DNA from: Dokdonella sp041395345
GTDB lineage: Bacteria; Pseudomonadota; Gammaproteobacteria; Xanthomonadales; Rhodanobacteraceae
Direction of reading: 5' to 3'
Assembly (NCBI RefSeq): GCF_041395345.1
Contig: NZ_JAWLAR010000004.1
Span: 186,001-250,000, forward strand
Length of the DNA: 64,000 nucleotides
The position numbers and the translations under genes were made by a program. Below, one piece after another: positions 27,709 through 36,958 of the stretch. Numbering within the stretch: the first letter of the stretch is position 1; each line of letters opens with the position of its first letter. Under the pieces are notes generated by a model. It was not told where the DNA came from, ran no database searches, and saw nothing but the letters and a program-made list of their open reading frames with translations.

Positions 27709-28473
27709 TCATTGCTGCTCCCCCAGCTCGGCACCCACCAGCTTCATTGCGCGTGATGCAGACTGATTCTGACTGTCGAGGGCCTCGATTGAGGCGGCCG
27801 AGTAGCCCACCCATTCCGTCAGCGTCCGGTGTATGTCGGGGTGTCTGACGATTGCATCGACACCAGTGGCGGAAATCTCCGCTGGAACACCTTGCGGACA
27901 ATCCTCTACATAAGCCTCTTCTCCGTCGGCCAGTTGGAAGCAGGAAGCCCAGTACGGCTCGTGAATCGCGAAGGGAATAAGGCCGCGCACGAGCGCCCGG
28001 TAGGCAGGGGGCTGATCTAGTGGCTTGGCAACCTGGAGTGCCTGTCGCTTGTAGGCCTCCATCGCATCGACGATCGCGCGCTTGCGCGGCCACCCGTTGC
28101 GGCGCAACTCGTCATACGTGGGCAGTTCGACAATCATTGCCTGCCACTGTGAGGCGTGAAAGAAATCGACAATGACTGGCCAGCACGTATCGCCGCAGGT
28201 ATTTCCGGAGTCCAGAAATGCGATAGCCCGTTCACCAGAAAGTGCAATCTGCTCGAATGCTTTCTGCTTGATGGCGGTCTGTCTGATCGAGTCGGCAAGC
28301 TCGGCGCGCAGTTCGCCCAGCAATACTAGCTCACGCTCGCGCTCGACACGCGAGTCATTCCAGTTCGACACCTGCATACCGAGGAATACGCCGAGCACGA
28401 CGATCACCAGCTCGATTCCGATCGCGGTCCAGTTCTGTTCCTTCACATGCTGCATGACGCGGCGCAGGATCAT
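27709..28473 (-). CDS. Single-pass membrane protein, DUF6090-like, unknown function
   Basis: A 254-residue protein with one N-terminal membrane span (AIGIELVIVVLGVFLGMQV, about 17-35) directly followed by SNWNDSRVERERE, the layout of DUF6090-type proteins. The rest is a helical extracytoplasmic domain with four cysteines in two pairs (CGDTC near 107-111; C near 180 and 193), suggesting disulfides. The ATG at 28473 was chosen because the span begins soon after it and AAGGAC lies upstream. No function is known. It is transcribed toward the MFS gene with a 112-nt gap. Confidence 0.65.
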   Translation of the reverse strand: MILRRVMQHVKEQNWTAIGIELVIVVLGVFLGMQVSNWNDSRVERERELVLLGELRAELADSIRQTAIKQKAFEQIALSGERAIAFLDSGNTCGDTCWPVIVDFFHASQWQAMIVELPTYDELRRNGWPRKRAIVDAMEAYKRQALQVAKPLDQPPAYRALVRGLIPFAIHEPYWASCFQLADGEEAYVEDCPQGVPAEISATGVDAIVRHPDIHRTLTEWVGYSAASIEALDSQNQSASRAMKLVGAELGEQQ

Positions 28474-28573
28474 GGCTTTTTTGTCCTTGAGGAAACATAG
28501 AATCCAACTCTGCTCGTCATTCCAGTCATTCGAACCACTCCCCTTCACCCTTCGCCCCTCTCGTCACCCTTCT

Positions 28574-28805
28574 CGTCACCCCAGCGCAGGTTGGGGTCCA
28601 GTTCCTGCCTTTGCTTCTTCAAGGGATCCGCGGATAAAAATCGCTCCAACCCCCCGTTCACTCTCCCCCTCGTCACCCCAGTGCAGCCTGGGGTCCTGCT
28701 CCTGCTACTTCAAATGTTCCCCGAACACAAATCGTTCCATCCCCCGCTCACCCCTTCCCCCGTCACCCCAGCGCAGGCTGGGGTCCAGTTCCTGCTCCTG
28801 CTACT
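28574..28805. repeat. Three hairpins, each followed by a copy of the GIY-YIG gene 3' end
   Basis: CGTCACCCCAGCGCAGGCTG-type palindromes begin at 28574, 28671 and 28761 (spacing 97 and 90 nt). After each comes TCCTGCTACTTCAA-type sequence and a GGATCCCCGGATAC-type stretch, which in the last copy is the 3' end of the GIY-YIG gene at 28806. The first two copies are diverged. The array fills the 332-nt gap before the gene at 27709-28473. Confidence 0.75.
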
Positions 28806-29093
28806 TCAAAGGATCCCCGGATACAAGTCACTCCACTCCGGGTTCATGGCTTCGATCAAATTGAACTTCCAATCTCGCTTCCATGCCTTCAATGCTTTCT
28901 CGCGAGTAATCGCCGATTCCATCGTCTCATGCTGCTCGAACCAGACCAGCGTGTGCACGTCGTATTGCTTGGTGAACCCATCTACCACGTTGTTCCGGTG
29001 CTCCCATATTCGCTTGATCAAGTCCGAAGTCACTCCGATGTACAGGGTGCCGTACTTCTTGCTGGCCAATATGTAGACGCAGGGATGCTTCAT
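28806..29093 (-). CDS. Small GIY-YIG nuclease-superfamily protein
   Basis: A 95-residue single-domain GIY-YIG protein (UPF0213-like). The motif pair is YILASKKYGTLYIG with GVTSDLIKRIWEH after it (catalytic Arg in the helix), then FTKQYDVHTLVWFEQHETM and the C-terminal KALKAWKRDWKFNLIEAMNP. Small stand-alone members are common in bacteria and have no settled role. It lies between CCCCAGC-type hairpin repeats on both sides, and its 3' end is repeated downstream. It abuts a broken TolB/TPR gene. Confidence 0.85.
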   Translation of the reverse strand: MKHPCVYILASKKYGTLYIGVTSDLIKRIWEHRNNVVDGFTKQYDVHTLVWFEQHETMESAITREKALKAWKRDWKFNLIEAMNPEWSDLYPGIL

Positions 29094-29206
29094 GCATGTG
29101 CGGAGATCAGGAACCGGACCCCAGCCTCGGCGCCGCCGAGCCTGTCCTGAGCTAGACGAAGGGCTGGGGTGACAAGCATTAGCGGCAAGCTCATAACATC
29201 CGACTC

Positions 29207-29254
29207 AGCCATGCGGATAACATTGCGGCCCTTGAGTTCGGCAACAAAAGTCAT
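29207..29254 (-). pseudogene. Remnant of a fifth operon TolB/TPR gene (first 16 codons)
   Basis: The ATG at 29254 overlaps the stop of the gene at 29251-31110 as ATGA, just as paralogues in this operon overlap. It encodes MTFVAELKGRNVIRMA, matching the conserved N-terminus of the paralogues, then homology stops abruptly. The following sequence holds a degenerate CCTGAGC-type repeat and a CCCAGC hairpin, and then the GIY-YIG gene. I read this as a deleted or displaced gene. Confidence 0.75.
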
Positions 29255-31110
29255 TGTGCTTGCCCCGAGCAATCCAGATGATCGCCTTTGGCATCATTGA
29301 CGCGCTGGCAGCCAGGCGGATATCCACGTTGCTCCCACAATTCGATCAGTCCGTAAGATTCAGCCCACTGCATGAAACGGGGGTCTTCGCGCAACCATCG
29401 GGTCGAGGGCAGCCAGAGCGTGCGCAGCATCCAGCGTGCCCACCTCATTGCATCCTGCGGTTGCGCTTCATTGATCCAGTCAAAAATCCGCTCGCCCATG
29501 CCGAGCGCCAGTAGATCCTCGGGCGGACCCTTGTAGGTTCGATTGGCAAGGTAGGTCTGGATTGCGTCCGGATCGCGCAATGCGGCGTTCAGGCCTTTCC
29601 TGTCAGCATCGCTAAGACCGATTGATGTGCTGTTTGAAAAAACCAGCTCGGCGGCTTGCTGGCGTCTGCCAGTGACCGCGAGCTCTACCATTTGTACGAA
29701 TTGACCACCCTCCCAGCCATTCGCAGTGCCGGCACGCGCGCTGGCCACACCGCGTTCGAATTGCCCCGCAGAAAAGTAGGCGATGGCCAAGGAACCGTGG
29801 TTGATGCCCACTTGTGGTTCCATCAACACCGCTCGCTCGAGCACCTTGATCGACTCATCAATATAGCCGGCCGCCATCAGGCTCTGGCCGTACCACAGGA
29901 CCGGCGTCGAGTCCTGGGTACTCAGCTCGGACGCCCGTTGCTCCAGAATCATCGCCTCGGCCCACTCGCCATCGTCAGCACGCAATTCGCCCTGGATGGC
30001 CAACACCAACGGGTGATCCGGATTCAGCTGGGCGGCGCGGGCCAGAGCCGTTTTCGCTGCCGCCACGGTTTTCGACGGAGACAATTCGTCGGAGTAGCCT
30101 GAAAACACAAAATTGGTTGCCGCAAGGAAGATCCAGGCATCGGTAAATTCCGGATCCTGCTCCACTGCGAATTCAAGATCGGCCATTGCACCCAGAAGTT
30201 CAGCACGCCTGTTGAATCGTGCGCGACCGCGCAGGAAGCGCTCATAGGCCACCAGATTGGTGGTCGGCGCATCAACAGAAACGCTGGTGGGGCCGATCAC
30301 GTCGCTCAACTCGGAGGCGATGGCTTGAGCGATCTCTTCCTGGATCTGGAAGATGTCGGTCAGTTCGCGATCGTAGCTCTGCGACCACTGGTGGCCATCA
30401 CTGCCTGCATGGATCAGTTGGGCCGTAATGCGCACTTTCTGGCCCTGCTTGCGCACCGATCCTTCGAGCACGTGGCGCACACCGAGCGATCGCGCGATCT
30501 CGGGGATCGGGATGTCCTTGCCCTTGAAGGTGAATGCCGAAGTACGCGATGCCACCTTCAGGCCATCAATTCGGGAAAGCACATTAAGCAGCTCCTCGGA
30601 AATGCCATCGGCGAAATATTCATTGTCGGCGTCGGCACTCATGTTGACGAAAGGCAGCACCGCAACCGAAGCCTCGGCTATTTCGCTTGTGGATGTCTCA
30701 TTGTCGGCTGGCTCAGCTACAGTCGCTTGAGTTTCATCGACATGGGCTTTCGACGGATTCGATTCCGGCGCCGAGCTTCGCTGCCATACGAAAAAGGCGC
30801 CGAGGCCCAGCATCAACACGATGACCGCGATATCCAGTTTGCGTGCAGTGTGATCTACAACTCCCTGTGATCGATCAACCTCGCTTTCACGTCTTATGCC
30901 CTTGGGTGTCAGCTCGAACACCCAGGAAAATATCAGCGCTGGAATGAAGCCGATTGCCAGCAGGATGATGGTGGCACGCAGAACCCATGCGGGAACGTCG
31001 AAAGCAGGCAGTACCGTCTCTGCTACTTGCACGATTAGCCATGAACCGATCAGGTAGAGTCCGGCCATGCGAATGACGTTGCGACGCTTGAGTTCTGTAA
31101 ACAGGCTCAC
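29251..31110 (-). CDS. Membrane-anchored TolB-like/TPR protein, paralogue 2 (operon gene 4)
   Basis: A 619-residue protein starting with GTG. The N-terminus MSLFTELKRRNVIRMAGLYL leads into three membrane spans (about 15-35, 43-64, 92-108), with a basic loop FELTPKGIRRESEVDRSQG between spans 2 and 3. By the positive-inside rule the N-terminus and this loop are cytoplasmic, and the TolB-like domain (from ASVAVLPFVNMSADADNEYF, about 145-285) and TPR-like helices are periplasmic. It ends WEQRGYPPGC...DC. It is the last intact gene of the four-gene operon, 34 nt after the gene at 31145. Confidence 0.82.
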   Translation of the reverse strand: MSLFTELKRRNVIRMAGLYLIGSWLIVQVAETVLPAFDVPAWVLRATIILLAIGFIPALIFSWVFELTPKGIRRESEVDRSQGVVDHTARKLDIAVIVLMLGLGAFFVWQRSSAPESNPSKAHVDETQATVAEPADNETSTSEIAEASVAVLPFVNMSADADNEYFADGISEELLNVLSRIDGLKVASRTSAFTFKGKDIPIPEIARSLGVRHVLEGSVRKQGQKVRITAQLIHAGSDGHQWSQSYDRELTDIFQIQEEIAQAIASELSDVIGPTSVSVDAPTTNLVAYERFLRGRARFNRRAELLGAMADLEFAVEQDPEFTDAWIFLAATNFVFSGYSDELSPSKTVAAAKTALARAAQLNPDHPLVLAIQGELRADDGEWAEAMILEQRASELSTQDSTPVLWYGQSLMAAGYIDESIKVLERAVLMEPQVGINHGSLAIAYFSAGQFERGVASARAGTANGWEGGQFVQMVELAVTGRRQQAAELVFSNSTSIGLSDADRKGLNAALRDPDAIQTYLANRTYKGPPEDLLALGMGERIFDWINEAQPQDAMRWARWMLRTLWLPSTRWLREDPRFMQWAESYGLIELWEQRGYPPGCQRVNDAKGDHLDCSGQAQ

Positions 31111-31144
31111 TGGCCAGTCTCCGCGTCAGCGCCATTCGGGATCA

Positions 31145-32989
31145 TCAATCGCATTCGAAATCATCCTGTTGCAGGGGCCGGCACTGCGGGGGGAAGCCCT
31201 TGCTGCGCCAATAGGCGAATATGCCACTGTCACGGACATAAGCCTTGAATTCGGGCGACTGTCGATAGCGCTTGTGATCCTCCCCCCAGAACACAAGTGC
31301 ATTCGGCGTGAGCAAATCGTGTATGCCCAGAGGTATCAGCAGGTTGGATTTGTAGCCCTTCTCGTTTCTATCGGTCTGTTCAAGATAGTTGCGCAGATTG
31401 CGCAACAGATCCTGATGATCTGCAGCTGGATTCAGATAGGCCTCGTAAATCTCGCGCTGCCGCCGCCATCCCGGCAAAATCCTGGATTGATTGAGCGCGA
31501 GCAGGAAGGCAGATTCCTGCTTGAACTCAGCCAGCAGACCAAAATTCACGTAGTCGTCAGTTACCAGACCCTTGTCCAGTGCGGCGAGAAAATGCGTATA
31601 GGCCTCGTCGTTTCGGCCGAGCACATACAGGGCCTCATATTCATTTTCGACGCATGCCGCGTTCAGCGGATCGACTTCCGCGCAGCGTTGGAACGTTTCC
31701 AGCGCTCGCTGGTTTTGTCCCACCATGCCAAAAGCCAAGCCGAGCCAGTTCAAGGCATTGCCGTTTTGCGGGTCCAGCGCTGTGGACCTTTCGAAATCGG
31801 CCATGATCTGGTCCAGGGGATAGGATCCGCGCAGATTTCTTACCGCGAGAGAACGAATGTTGGCCTGGGCAGCCAGTGCCAGGGCGCTATCCGGGTCCAG
31901 CGCCAAAGCCTGCCGCGCATATTCAATTCCGCGCTGATTCAGCTCTTCGTCTGACAGGTCGGTATCGGTGTACTCCGAAAGCAGTGGCTGAGCGGCTGCG
32001 CGCAATGCCCAGGCCTCGGCGAACTTGGGATCGAGCTCCAGGGCACGATCCAGCAGCTGGTCCACGACATCGAGCGTTCGCCGCCCTTGGAACAACGCTC
32101 GTGCCTGCAGATAGAGATCGTAGGCGGACAGGTTCGCCGTGGGCTTGTCGTGATCCACCGTACCGACATCCTTGATGTTCAAGGATTCGACAAGCGCAGC
32201 GACAATGGCTTTGGAAATCTCGTCCTGGATGGCAAAAAGATTCTCGGCCGTCAGCGGTCGGTCGAAGGTATCCGACCACAGGTGGCGATCAACTGTCGCA
32301 TCGATCAGCTGCGCGGTGACCCGAACCGTATCACCGGATCGGCGCACACTACCCTCTAGCACATGACGCACCGCCAATTGCTCGGCAATGGCTGGAATGC
32401 CTAGTTCCTGCCTATCCTTGAAGGCAAATGACGAGGTCCTCGACGCAACCTGCAGACCCTTGACCCGAGCCAGCACATTGAGGATTTCTTCGGCCATGCC
32501 TTCCGAGAAATAGGCCTGATCTCCCGCTTGCGACAAATCGGCAAAGGGCAGCACGGCGATGCTTGCCGCGTTCACTTCGGAGATCACCGGAATGTCGGCC
32601 GAGTCAGTTGCGGTCGCCGCTGGCGGCGCTTCGGTCGAAAGCACTGGTGATTTGCCGGGTTGCACGAAAAACATCCCGATAACCGCCAGCAGCAGAATGA
32701 TCACGACCACATCCAGCTTGCGTGCCGTGCGATCCGTCGAGCCTTGCGAGCGATCCACATCGCTGTCGCGCTTGATGCCATCGGGGGTCAGCTCGAAGAT
32801 CCACGAGAACACCAGGGTCGGCACGAAACCGATCGCGAGCAGCAGTACCAGCGACTTCAGAACCCAGGGCGGCGTGTCGTAAAGCGGCAACAGGGTCTCC
32901 GCCACCTGCACGATCAACCACGCACCAACAACATACAAACCGGCGATGCGGATCACGTTGCGGCGCTTGAGTTCGGCGAGAAGCCTCAT
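31145..32989 (-). CDS. Membrane-anchored TolB-like/TPR protein, paralogue 3 (operon gene 3)
   Basis: A 614-residue protein. MRLLAELKRRNVIRIAGLYV starts the usual three-span N-terminus (about 14-35, 42-64, 92-107). The TolB-like domain runs from ASIAVLPFADLSQAGDQAYF to about 285, and TPR-like repeats follow to about 560. It ends WRSKGFPPQC...DDFECD, the two-cysteine tail. ATG 32989 overlaps the stop of the upstream gene as ATGA, so translation is probably coupled. As in its paralogues, no cytoplasmic signalling domain is present. Confidence 0.82.
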   Translation of the reverse strand: MRLLAELKRRNVIRIAGLYVVGAWLIVQVAETLLPLYDTPPWVLKSLVLLLAIGFVPTLVFSWIFELTPDGIKRDSDVDRSQGSTDRTARKLDVVVIILLLAVIGMFFVQPGKSPVLSTEAPPAATATDSADIPVISEVNAASIAVLPFADLSQAGDQAYFSEGMAEEILNVLARVKGLQVASRTSSFAFKDRQELGIPAIAEQLAVRHVLEGSVRRSGDTVRVTAQLIDATVDRHLWSDTFDRPLTAENLFAIQDEISKAIVAALVESLNIKDVGTVDHDKPTANLSAYDLYLQARALFQGRRTLDVVDQLLDRALELDPKFAEAWALRAAAQPLLSEYTDTDLSDEELNQRGIEYARQALALDPDSALALAAQANIRSLAVRNLRGSYPLDQIMADFERSTALDPQNGNALNWLGLAFGMVGQNQRALETFQRCAEVDPLNAACVENEYEALYVLGRNDEAYTHFLAALDKGLVTDDYVNFGLLAEFKQESAFLLALNQSRILPGWRRQREIYEAYLNPAADHQDLLRNLRNYLEQTDRNEKGYKSNLLIPLGIHDLLTPNALVFWGEDHKRYRQSPEFKAYVRDSGIFAYWRSKGFPPQCRPLQQDDFECD

Positions 32990-34845
32990 GGCGCCGATTC
33001 TGCAGCGGAAAGGCCAATCTGATGGAGCAGTGCCTGGAAGCGTGGCTCCTGCCACAGCGGTTCGAATTCGGGGACGGCGTAGAGATATACATTGAGCGGA
33101 TCGTGTGCGGCGAACAGCTTTTCCAGTTCGGTCATGGCCAGTTCCTTGCGGCCCAGAAACATCAGCATTCTCGGCTTGCCACCCACGCCGCCCGGACCCG
33201 TCTCCAGAATCCGCTCCACTGCATTGTCGGCAAGGGTGTCATCCTGCATGGCCGCGATCAGGAGCCTCATGACTTCGGCACTGTCCCCGGGAAGTCGATC
33301 GATGAGCGCTGCCGCCTCGTCGAACCGGCGCTGTTCGATCAGGGCAAAGCACTTGTTCTTGAGGGCGACATACATCGTGGGAAACAGCCGCAGTGCTTCG
33401 TCGTACTGCAGCACCGCGGCATCGGTTCGCCCCTGATAGGCCAGTGAATTGGCCTTGGCGACATGGATGATCGGCGCCAGCGGATCGACTGCGAGTGCGG
33501 CATCCAGCTGCATACCGGCTTCTTCCCCGCGACGCTGCAAGAACAGGAATTCACCATACCATTGCAAGGCCGTGGAGTCGGCTGGATTGCTGGCAACGGC
33601 GGCACGGAAATCTTCCTCGGCGGCCTTCCAGTCGTACCGATACTGGAAGCGGACCACGGCCCTGGCAGATAACGCCGCGCTTGATTGAGGATTCAGGCGC
33701 AAGGCATGCTCGGCCGCATCGAGCGCCTCGGCCGAGGTATCGCGCCGACCCGGGCTTTCGGGGTCGTTGATCGAATATTCGAACAGCAGTGCGTAAGTCT
33801 GTGCGAGGGCCGCCCAGGCATCCGCGTAGTCAGGATCATCGACCAGCGCCTGCTTGAACGACTCTTCGGCGATCTCGAGATTCCGATAGCTGCGCCGACT
33901 CCAGAAATAACGCCCGCGCAGGTACAGCTGGTGCGCATCAGCGTTCGAAGTGGTCTGCCGCGCCAGCCTTTCCTGCTGTCCGGCATCAAGGACGACCTTC
34001 AGTTCATCCGTGATCGCGCGGGCAATGCGCTCCTGCAGTTCGAAGACATTGGCGAGATTGCCGTCATAACTTTCGGACCACAGATGGAAACCGTCCGATG
34101 TCTGGATCAGCTGCGCGGTGATGCGCACCTGATCGCCCTGCTTGCGCACCGAACCTTCAAGCACGTTGGCGACACCCAGGGCATTGCCGATATCGCGCAG
34201 ATTCTCGTTCTTGCCCTTGAAGAAGAACGATGAAGTGCGCCCGGCGACCTTCAGGTCCTTGACCTGCGCAAGCGCATTGAGGATCTCTTCCGACATGCCG
34301 TCGGAAAAATATTCCTGGTCGTGACCGGGACTCAGATCGGAAAAGGGCAGTACGGCAATCGACTTCTTGCTGGAGAGCGAGGGTGAGTTGCTTGCTCCGG
34401 ATTCGGATTCCGCACCCTTCGAGTCGGTGGAAGCAGTTGCCGGCTGTTGGCCAGAAGCCGAGGTTGGAGTTCTCTGTAGAACGAACTTGTCGACGCAAAA
34501 GAAGATCAGCGCCACGGCCAGCACAACGATGATGCTGCGATCCATCCGCCGCGCCGTGTAATTCGGCAACGACGTTTCCTGCGAGTTACCCCCAAGGGAA
34601 CGGTCGGGCACCACCTCTGCATCGCGCTTGATGCCTTCGGGCGTGAGCTCGAAGATCCAGGCAAAGATCAACGCAGGAACAAAACCGATGGCGAGCAGCA
34701 ACACCAGTGTTTTCAGGACCCAATCCGGCGTCTCGTAGAGTGGAAGCAGGGTCTCGGCCACCTGCACGATCAGCCACGCACCAACCAGATACAGCCCGGC
34801 CATGCGGATCACGTTGCGGCGCTTGAGTTCGGCGAACAGGCTCAT
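32986..34845 (-). CDS. Membrane-anchored TolB-like/TPR protein, paralogue 4 (operon gene 2)
   Basis: A 619-residue protein with MSLFAELKRRNVIRMAGLYL, three spans (about 15-35, 43-65, 102-120), a cytoplasmic loop FELTPEGIKRDAEV, a serine-rich linker (about 125-158), a TolB-like domain from KKSIAVLPFSDLSPGHDQEY, and clear TPRs (YADAWAALAQTYALL, AEHALRLNPQSSAALSARAV). Unlike its operon partners it ends at HQIGLSAAESAP without the W..G.P..C tail, exactly where the next gene begins. Its stop overlaps the next ATG. It starts 3 nt after the upstream gene stops. Confidence 0.83.
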   Translation of the reverse strand: MSLFAELKRRNVIRMAGLYLVGAWLIVQVAETLLPLYETPDWVLKTLVLLLAIGFVPALIFAWIFELTPEGIKRDAEVVPDRSLGGNSQETSLPNYTARRMDRSIIVVLAVALIFFCVDKFVLQRTPTSASGQQPATASTDSKGAESESGASNSPSLSSKKSIAVLPFSDLSPGHDQEYFSDGMSEEILNALAQVKDLKVAGRTSSFFFKGKNENLRDIGNALGVANVLEGSVRKQGDQVRITAQLIQTSDGFHLWSESYDGNLANVFELQERIARAITDELKVVLDAGQQERLARQTTSNADAHQLYLRGRYFWSRRSYRNLEIAEESFKQALVDDPDYADAWAALAQTYALLFEYSINDPESPGRRDTSAEALDAAEHALRLNPQSSAALSARAVVRFQYRYDWKAAEEDFRAAVASNPADSTALQWYGEFLFLQRRGEEAGMQLDAALAVDPLAPIIHVAKANSLAYQGRTDAAVLQYDEALRLFPTMYVALKNKCFALIEQRRFDEAAALIDRLPGDSAEVMRLLIAAMQDDTLADNAVERILETGPGGVGGKPRMLMFLGRKELAMTELEKLFAAHDPLNVYLYAVPEFEPLWQEPRFQALLHQIGLSAAESAP

Positions 34846-34848
34846 GAT

Positions 34849-36717
34849 CTACTCGCAGACATAATCACCCTGCTCATTCTTGCTGCACAGGTCCGGCGGG
34901 CCAAACTTGTCCCAGGTGGCAGCCAGCCCCGTTTCCCTGGCAAAGTCCGAGAATTCAGGAATCACGCGCGTATTGCGACCTGTGGGTGACCAGATCATCG
35001 AGAGCAGGAGTGGATCGTTGCTCGTCGGCTTTTCCCCGGCGAGCGCAAGCGCGCGTTCCGGGTGACCGAGGCGGGCCAGAGCATAAGGCGCTATTCCGGC
35101 AACCAGCTTCGGCCGAGTGGCGAGATAGGCGTCTACTACCTCGACCGCTTTGCCCCGGGCTGCGGCATCACCCATGATGCCTTCGGCCAGAACTTGCGCG
35201 CTGCCTTCGGGCAATTCGTGGGTAAATGGCTGCAAGCCTCTGGCAAGCTGGCGCAAGGCCTCGGCCGTATCCCCGCGCTCTGCGGCAACCAGAGAGAGTC
35301 CGACGCCCGCATGCACCAGCCCGGTATCGTCGGCCCGACGGAAGTGGCTCTCGGCTTCCTTCCAGTTCCCCGCTTGAACCTCCACAAACCCCCGCCACAA
35401 CAGCGCAACAGGCAACATCGGATCGACTTCCAGCACCTTGTCCAGTGAAGTGCCGGACCGTTTCAAGTAGCCCGTCTTGTACTGGTCGGCCCCCAGCCAG
35501 AGATTTGTCGTGATGTCATTGGGATCAAGCGAGGTCGCCTTTTCAAAGGCTTCGCGGGCTTTCGCCCCCTCGCGCTGCCCACCATAAACCAGCCCCAATG
35601 CCGCATAAGGCTCCGCCAAGGTCGGGTCGAGCTCAATGGCGAGTTGCGCTTCCCGCTGAGCGTCCGCGGCCGGGTCCTCGGAGATTCCGGCATCGTAGGC
35701 CGGAGAGATCGCATAGAGAGAGGCCAGCCGCGCATGCGCCCGGGCAAAAGCGGGATCGAGTCGAATCGCTTCCTGCAACTGCTCGACCGCAAGCGGGAAA
35801 CCGCTCGCATCGCGCTGATTGAACGGGACGGCCGCCTGCCAATACAGCGCATAGGCGGCTGTATTGTTCGTAGGCTGATGTACCAGACGCGACTTCTGAT
35901 CGCCCTGAAGCACGATCTTCAGGTTTTCGGTGATGGCGCGCGCAATGCGCTCCTGCAGCTCGAACACGTCGCTGAGGTCGCCATCGTAGGTTTCCGACCA
36001 CATGTGGAAGCCGTCCGACGCCTGGATCAGCTGCGCCGTGATGCGCACCTTGTCGCCCTGCTTGCGCACCGAGCCTTCGAGAATATGGGCGACGCCAAGA
36101 GTCGCGGCTATGGCGCGCAGATCATCGTTCTTGCCCTTGAAGTGGAACGAGGACGTGCGCCCGGCGACTTTCAGATCCTGGATCTGGGCCAGCGCGTTGA
36201 GTATCTCTTCGGACATGCCGTCGGAAAAATACTCCTGATCGTGACCGGGACTGAGATCGCTGAAGGGCAGCACGGCGATGGACTTCGGGTTGATCGACGG
36301 GTCGGAAGTTTCTGCTTCCTGTACCGGAAGCGTAGTAAGGCTTGCCGCAATACGGGTTGCATCGCGCGCCGGTGCCAGCACGAACTTGTCGAACCCCAGG
36401 TACAGCACGGCCAGTATCAGCATCACGATGAACAGGCGATTGAGACGCTTTCCCGTATGCAGCGTGATCGACTCCTCGCGAGCGATCGCGCTTTCGCGCC
36501 TAAGGCCATGCGGTGTCATCTCGAACACCCACGAGAACGCGAGCGCCGGCAGGAAGGCAAGACCCAGCACGATGATGATCGCGCGCAGGACCCAGCCGGG
36601 TATATCGAAAGCAGGCATCAAGGTCTCGGCCACCTGGACGATCATCCAGGCGCTGACCAGGTACACGCCCGCCATGCGGATCACGTTGCGGCGCTTGAGT
36701 TCCTCGAAAAAACTCAC
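34849..36717 (-). CDS. Membrane-anchored TolB-like/TPR protein, paralogue 5 (operon gene 1)
   Basis: A 622-residue protein starting with GTG, with AAGGGG about 8 nt upstream. It has MSFFEELKRRNVIRMAGVYL, three spans (about 15-36, 43-63, 96-113), the loop FEMTPHGLRRESAIAREE, a TolB-like domain from PKSIAVLPFSDLSPGHDQEY (about 145-290), and TPR-like repeats to about 560. It ends WDKFGPPDLC...DYVCE. It heads the operon; the promoter must lie in 36718-36958, but I could not place it. Its TolB domain is very close to that of the next gene, pointing to recent duplication. Confidence 0.83.
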   Translation of the reverse strand: MSFFEELKRRNVIRMAGVYLVSAWMIVQVAETLMPAFDIPGWVLRAIIIVLGLAFLPALAFSWVFEMTPHGLRRESAIAREESITLHTGKRLNRLFIVMLILAVLYLGFDKFVLAPARDATRIAASLTTLPVQEAETSDPSINPKSIAVLPFSDLSPGHDQEYFSDGMSEEILNALAQIQDLKVAGRTSSFHFKGKNDDLRAIAATLGVAHILEGSVRKQGDKVRITAQLIQASDGFHMWSETYDGDLSDVFELQERIARAITENLKIVLQGDQKSRLVHQPTNNTAAYALYWQAAVPFNQRDASGFPLAVEQLQEAIRLDPAFARAHARLASLYAISPAYDAGISEDPAADAQREAQLAIELDPTLAEPYAALGLVYGGQREGAKAREAFEKATSLDPNDITTNLWLGADQYKTGYLKRSGTSLDKVLEVDPMLPVALLWRGFVEVQAGNWKEAESHFRRADDTGLVHAGVGLSLVAAERGDTAEALRQLARGLQPFTHELPEGSAQVLAEGIMGDAAARGKAVEVVDAYLATRPKLVAGIAPYALARLGHPERALALAGEKPTSNDPLLLSMIWSPTGRNTRVIPEFSDFARETGLAATWDKFGPPDLCSKNEQGDYVCE

Positions 36718-36806
36718 GTCACTGGCCCCTTCCCCCTGTGCGGCACCGTCAAGTATCGACCAGCCATTTCATGATTCTACGCTGTGCTGCAAAGATCGCC
36801 TGCTCT

Positions 36807-36935
36807 TCCGCGCCCCTCTCCTCGCGGGAGAGGGGTTGGCGTGAAGGTACGAGCGGAGCGGGAGGTCGAGGCTGGCCCGTACCCTCATCCGCCCTCCGGG
36901 CACCTTCTCCCGGCGGGAGAAGGGAACACGGGAGG
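36807..36935. repeat. CTTCTCCCGGCGGGAGAAG-type repeat pair
   Basis: Two hairpins of the same family as those at 22376 and 56018: CCCCTCTCCTCGCGGGAGAGG at about 36812-36833, and CACCTTCTCCCGGCGGGAGA preceded by CCCTCATCCGCCCTCCGGG at about 36883-36922. They lie between the head of the TolB/TPR operon and the end of the DUF885 gene. Confidence 0.7.
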
Positions 36936-36958
36936 AAAGTCCGCGCCCGTCATGGCGA

